Source of the DNA: Mesorhizobium sp. Root157 | Lineage (GTDB): Bacteria > Pseudomonadota > Alphaproteobacteria > Rhizobiales > Rhizobiaceae | Assembly: GCF_001427385.1 (NCBI RefSeq) | Contig: NZ_LMGJ01000002.1 | Span: 65,618-129,617, forward strand | DNA length: 64,000 nucleotides | Direction of reading: 5' to 3' | Shown here: one piece after another, positions 62,166 to 64,000 of the stretch | Position numbering within the stretch: the stretch's first letter is position 1 | Layout of the letters: every line of letters starts with the position of its first letter | The notes under the pieces: generated by a model | Told to the model about the DNA's origin: nothing | What the model saw: the letters and a program-made list of their open reading frames with translations, nothing else | Database searches by the model: none | Position numbers and translations under genes: made by a program

Positions 62166-62663
62166 TTATTTCGACAGACGATGTTCGTCGTCGATCAATA
62201 CGATGCGAGAAAGAAGGCGGTTGCCCCATCTCCACAGCACGATGTTCAGATTTTCGCTGGTTGCACCGGGAGCGAAACTCCTCACCAGCAGGCCATTGTT
62301 GCCCGCAGCGATAAGCCGGCGCGCAAAGGCTTGCGTCTTTGTCTCGCCGCTCGCCTTCATCTGGTCGCGCCAGATGCTGGCGCCGAGCTCTGCGGCGTCT
62401 ATGCTCTCGGCATCGAGCGCGCGGTCATCCCGGCAGTCGAAAATGCCATCGATCTCGGCGTCGTAGGAGACGAGCGTCGTTGGCTGGAGATTGCCAACCT
62501 GATTGGCTTCCCGCAGCGCCGTCACCACCGACAAGGACAGATAAAGTGCGGCAACCCCTTTCGGATTGAAGCGGCCGCCATAGAGTTCCGCGCCGCGACC
62601 CGACAAGGGCTCACGCGCGTAGACCGGGTTCAAAGCCCGATAGAGCTTTCCCCGATACTGCAC
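62166..62663 (-). CDS. RES-domain toxin
   Basis: 165 residues with the RES family plan: LYRALNPVYAREPLSGRGAE, YGGRFNPKGVAALYLSLSVV (the R...G-G-R-x-N motif), TALREANQVG, and a C-terminal S-E-N-L-N-I-V-L-W-x-W. RES toxins degrade NAD+ by an ADP-ribosyltransferase-like fold. It lies 2 bp after its antitoxin gene. Confidence 0.92.
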   Translation of the reverse strand: MQYRGKLYRALNPVYAREPLSGRGAELYGGRFNPKGVAALYLSLSVVTALREANQVGNLQPTTLVSYDAEIDGIFDCRDDRALDAESIDAAELGASIWRDQMKASGETKTQAFARRLIAAGNNGLLVRSFAPGATSENLNIVLWRWGNRLLSRIVLIDDEHRLSK

Positions 62664-62665
62664 GA

Positions 62666-63031
62666 CTAGGCGTAAACCCCGGCATCAACCGCATCGATAT
62701 AGTCGAGAACTTCACCGGCCCGGCCATTGAGCACCAGTTGCATGGCCGTCTGCCCGGAGAAGCCGGAAAGCGGCTCGGAGCGATACCAGGCATAGGCTAT
62801 CAGGTTCGAGCCGAAGCGAGGTTCCACCTTGTTAAGGATTTCGACCATTTCACGCAGTCGTCGCTGTGTCTTGTCGGAGCGGACCCGATCCTTGCGCTGG
62901 ACGGCATCCTTGCCAAGGCCTGCGGTGCGCGCGACCTCCTCACTGGTGGTGCGCAGGACATCCGCGATCTTGCGCGGGGCGAACAGACCATTGTCCGAAT
63001 ATTGGGCGAGGCTCATGGCGGACGTCTCCAT
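62666..63031 (-). CDS. Xre/MbcA/ParS-type antitoxin
   Basis: 121 residues. An N-terminal Xre-like helix-turn-helix (PRKIADVLRTTSEEVARTAG) and a C-terminal MbcA/ParS toxin-binding domain (DUF2384; KVEPRFGSNLIAYAWYRSEP, FSGQTAMQLVLNGRAGEVLD YIDAVDAGVYA). Neutralises the RES toxin and probably represses the operon. ATG 63016, which has GGAGA upstream, is an alternative start. Likely helps keep the element in the cell. Confidence 0.9.
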   Translation of the reverse strand: METSAMSLAQYSDNGLFAPRKIADVLRTTSEEVARTAGLGKDAVQRKDRVRSDKTQRRLREMVEILNKVEPRFGSNLIAYAWYRSEPLSGFSGQTAMQLVLNGRAGEVLDYIDAVDAGVYA

Positions 63032-63358
63032 CTCTCATACGCCTATCATTGTGACGCAATATAACGTCAATATAAGCGGCAATCAAGTAAAAGGGAGGGA
63101 AGAGAGGAAATACGAAAGGGAAAGTCCCGCTCGCAGATCGGGCGGCCCGGCGACGCTTTCGCTCAACCGCGCCGCTCGCGATCCCCGCCGTTCGCTCTTC
63201 GCAGGGCTGTAAGCCCCGCTTGATCGGCCCGGCAGGGATGCTCAGCCGCAGTTGCACCCGCCCGCCCGCTCCACGGGCCGGGGGATGTCTTCGGGAAGAA
63301 GACGGAAAAGGGCGCTGCCAGTGGCCGCGTTCCGCAATCCCTGAACAGGAGCACTCCC
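63032..63358. other. Spacer between toxin-antitoxin and parB
   Basis: About 330 bp with an AT-rich patch at 63055-63125 that likely holds the antitoxin promoter, then GC-rich DNA. No gene or repeat recognised. Confidence 0.35.
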
Positions 63359-64000
63359 ATGGAACTGAAATTTGTTGATCCGCGCGCGCTGAAAGAAAAT
63401 CCGGACCGGGCCCGGTGCTCGAAGTCCAACCCGCAGGCGGACGCATTGCTCTTGGCGACCATCAAGGCCGTCGGCATCGTGCAGCCGCCCGTCGTGGCCC
63501 CGGAAATCGATGGTGGTAATGGCTATGTCATCGATGCCGGCCATCGGCGCGTGAAGCAGGCGATCGTCGCTGGCCTGGAAGAGATCGCCGTGCTGGTGAT
63601 CGAACGGGCCGAGGATGGCGGCGCCATGCGCTCGCTGGCCGAAACCCTGGCGCATGAACAGCTCAATCCCGTCGACCAGTGGCGGGCGATCGAACGGCTT
63701 GTCGCGCTTGGTTGGACCGAAGAAGCGATTGCCGTCGCCTTGGCGCTGCCGGTCCGGCAGATCCGGAAACTTCGGCTGCTGGCCAATGTGCTGCCGACCA
63801 TGCTGGATCATATGGCCAAGGGCGACATGCCCGACGAGCGGCAACTGCGTACCATCGCGGCCGCCTCGCTCGACGAGCAAAGGCAAGTCTGGAAGAAGCA
63901 CAAGCCGTCCAAAGCCGATCCGCAGGTATCGTGGTGGAGCGTCGCGCAGGGTCTGCAAAAGACGCGCATGTATGCCCGTGATGCCAGCTTCGGTGACGAT
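63359..64000 (+). CDS. parB: ParB/RepB/Spo0J family protein, cut by the window edge
   Basis: 214 residues present. N-terminal ParB domain: MELKFVDPRALKENPDRARC, LLATIKAVGIVQPPVVAPEI, GYVIDAGHRRVKQAIVAGLE (the G-H-R-R box) and SLAETLAHEQLNPVDQWRAI; then the helix-turn-helix WTEEAIAVALALPVRQIRKL. It belongs to the ParB-like proteins of rhizobial ICE/plasmid modules; the partner ParA and the remaining C-terminus are outside the window. Confidence 0.9.
   Translation, partial: MELKFVDPRALKENPDRARCSKSNPQADALLLATIKAVGIVQPPVVAPEIDGGNGYVIDAGHRRVKQAIVAGLEEIAVLVIERAEDGGAMRSLAETLAHEQLNPVDQWRAIERLVALGWTEEAIAVALALPVRQIRKLRLLANVLPTMLDHMAKGDMPDERQLRTIAAASLDEQRQVWKKHKPSKADPQVSWWSVAQGLQKTRMYARDASFGDD

Noticed and set aside
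1..64000. tRNA, rRNA or CRISPR arrays
   Set aside because: None were recognised by eye: no direct-repeat arrays with regular spacers, no tRNA T-arm plus acceptor pattern, no rRNA signatures. A tRNAscan or Infernal run would settle it.

Overview
The window is high-GC DNA with the gene content of an alphaproteobacterium of the Rhizobiales, probably Phyllobacteriaceae-like; the species cannot be told from the sequence. Supporting signs are a Tat-exported class I copper nitrite reductase with nirV, NsrR-type Rrf2 regulators, and a DUF3991/Toprim - DUF1419 - DUF3085 - methylase/helicase - ParB module typical of rhizobial plasmids and integrative elements.

Layout. 1-4969: inorganic-carbon pump operon dabB-dabA (dabA runs off the left edge) with a divergent LysR regulator. 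4970-6350: decayed DNA with a broken nirV copy. 6351-9673: a five-gene operon (DUF2249, polytopic membrane protein, double DUF2249, NifU-N/DUF59 fusion, small helical protein) behind a palindromic operator. 9674-15236: scar tissue holding a nirV 3' remnant, a UspA remnant, an orphan phage-like gene, a cysteine synthase, an nsrR fragment, and a Tn3-family transposase pseudogene split by an IS110/IS1111 element. 15237-18586: a second DUF2249 operon behind a similar operator, then ferredoxin, AhpD-like, DUF2945 and DUF488 genes. 18763-25144: GST, nirV, nirK, a Crp/Fnr-type (NnrR-like) regulator, an alternative oxidase, and an FmdE-like three-gene operon. 25286-36180: cytochrome P450, mogA, ubiVUT, DUF6455, ubiD, ubiX, hemN and a frameshifted UbiH-type hydroxylase. 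36356-42563: lipoate ligase-like protein, NsrR, a nitric oxide reductase operon with an unusual NorC, and frameshifted dnrN/ric and DUF454 genes. 42590-48563: ilvD, then fragments of ilvA, sdhB, DUF1971, ubiU-ubiV, hemN and DUF454, with an apparently intact second nsrR and DUF6455 gene. 49280-64000: mobile-element core genes, interrupted by a LysR gene, a frameshifted EamA permease, a diguanylate cyclase, an IS110 remnant and a RES/Xre toxin-antitoxin pair, ending in parB.

How it fits together. The middle of the window is a low-oxygen and nitric-oxide island. NirK makes NO and NorBC removes it. Alternative oxidase offers a quinol sink that heme poisons do not block. UbiTUV, UbiD/UbiX and HemN make ubiquinone and heme without oxygen. 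Ferredoxin, the NifU/DUF59 protein and RIC look like Fe-S maintenance. Two layers of control can be read from the DNA. One is a set of 10-3-10 palindromes that fit the NsrR site design (five good sites and one weaker). The other is a set of TTG-N8-CAA boxes of the FNR/NnrR type, near nirK, the oxidase, ubiT, ubiD and a DUF6455 gene. The island has been partly duplicated and has decayed, leaving a graveyard at 44.4-47.8 kb and nirV traces near 5.8 and 9.9 kb.

All family calls come from reading motifs; no database search was run.
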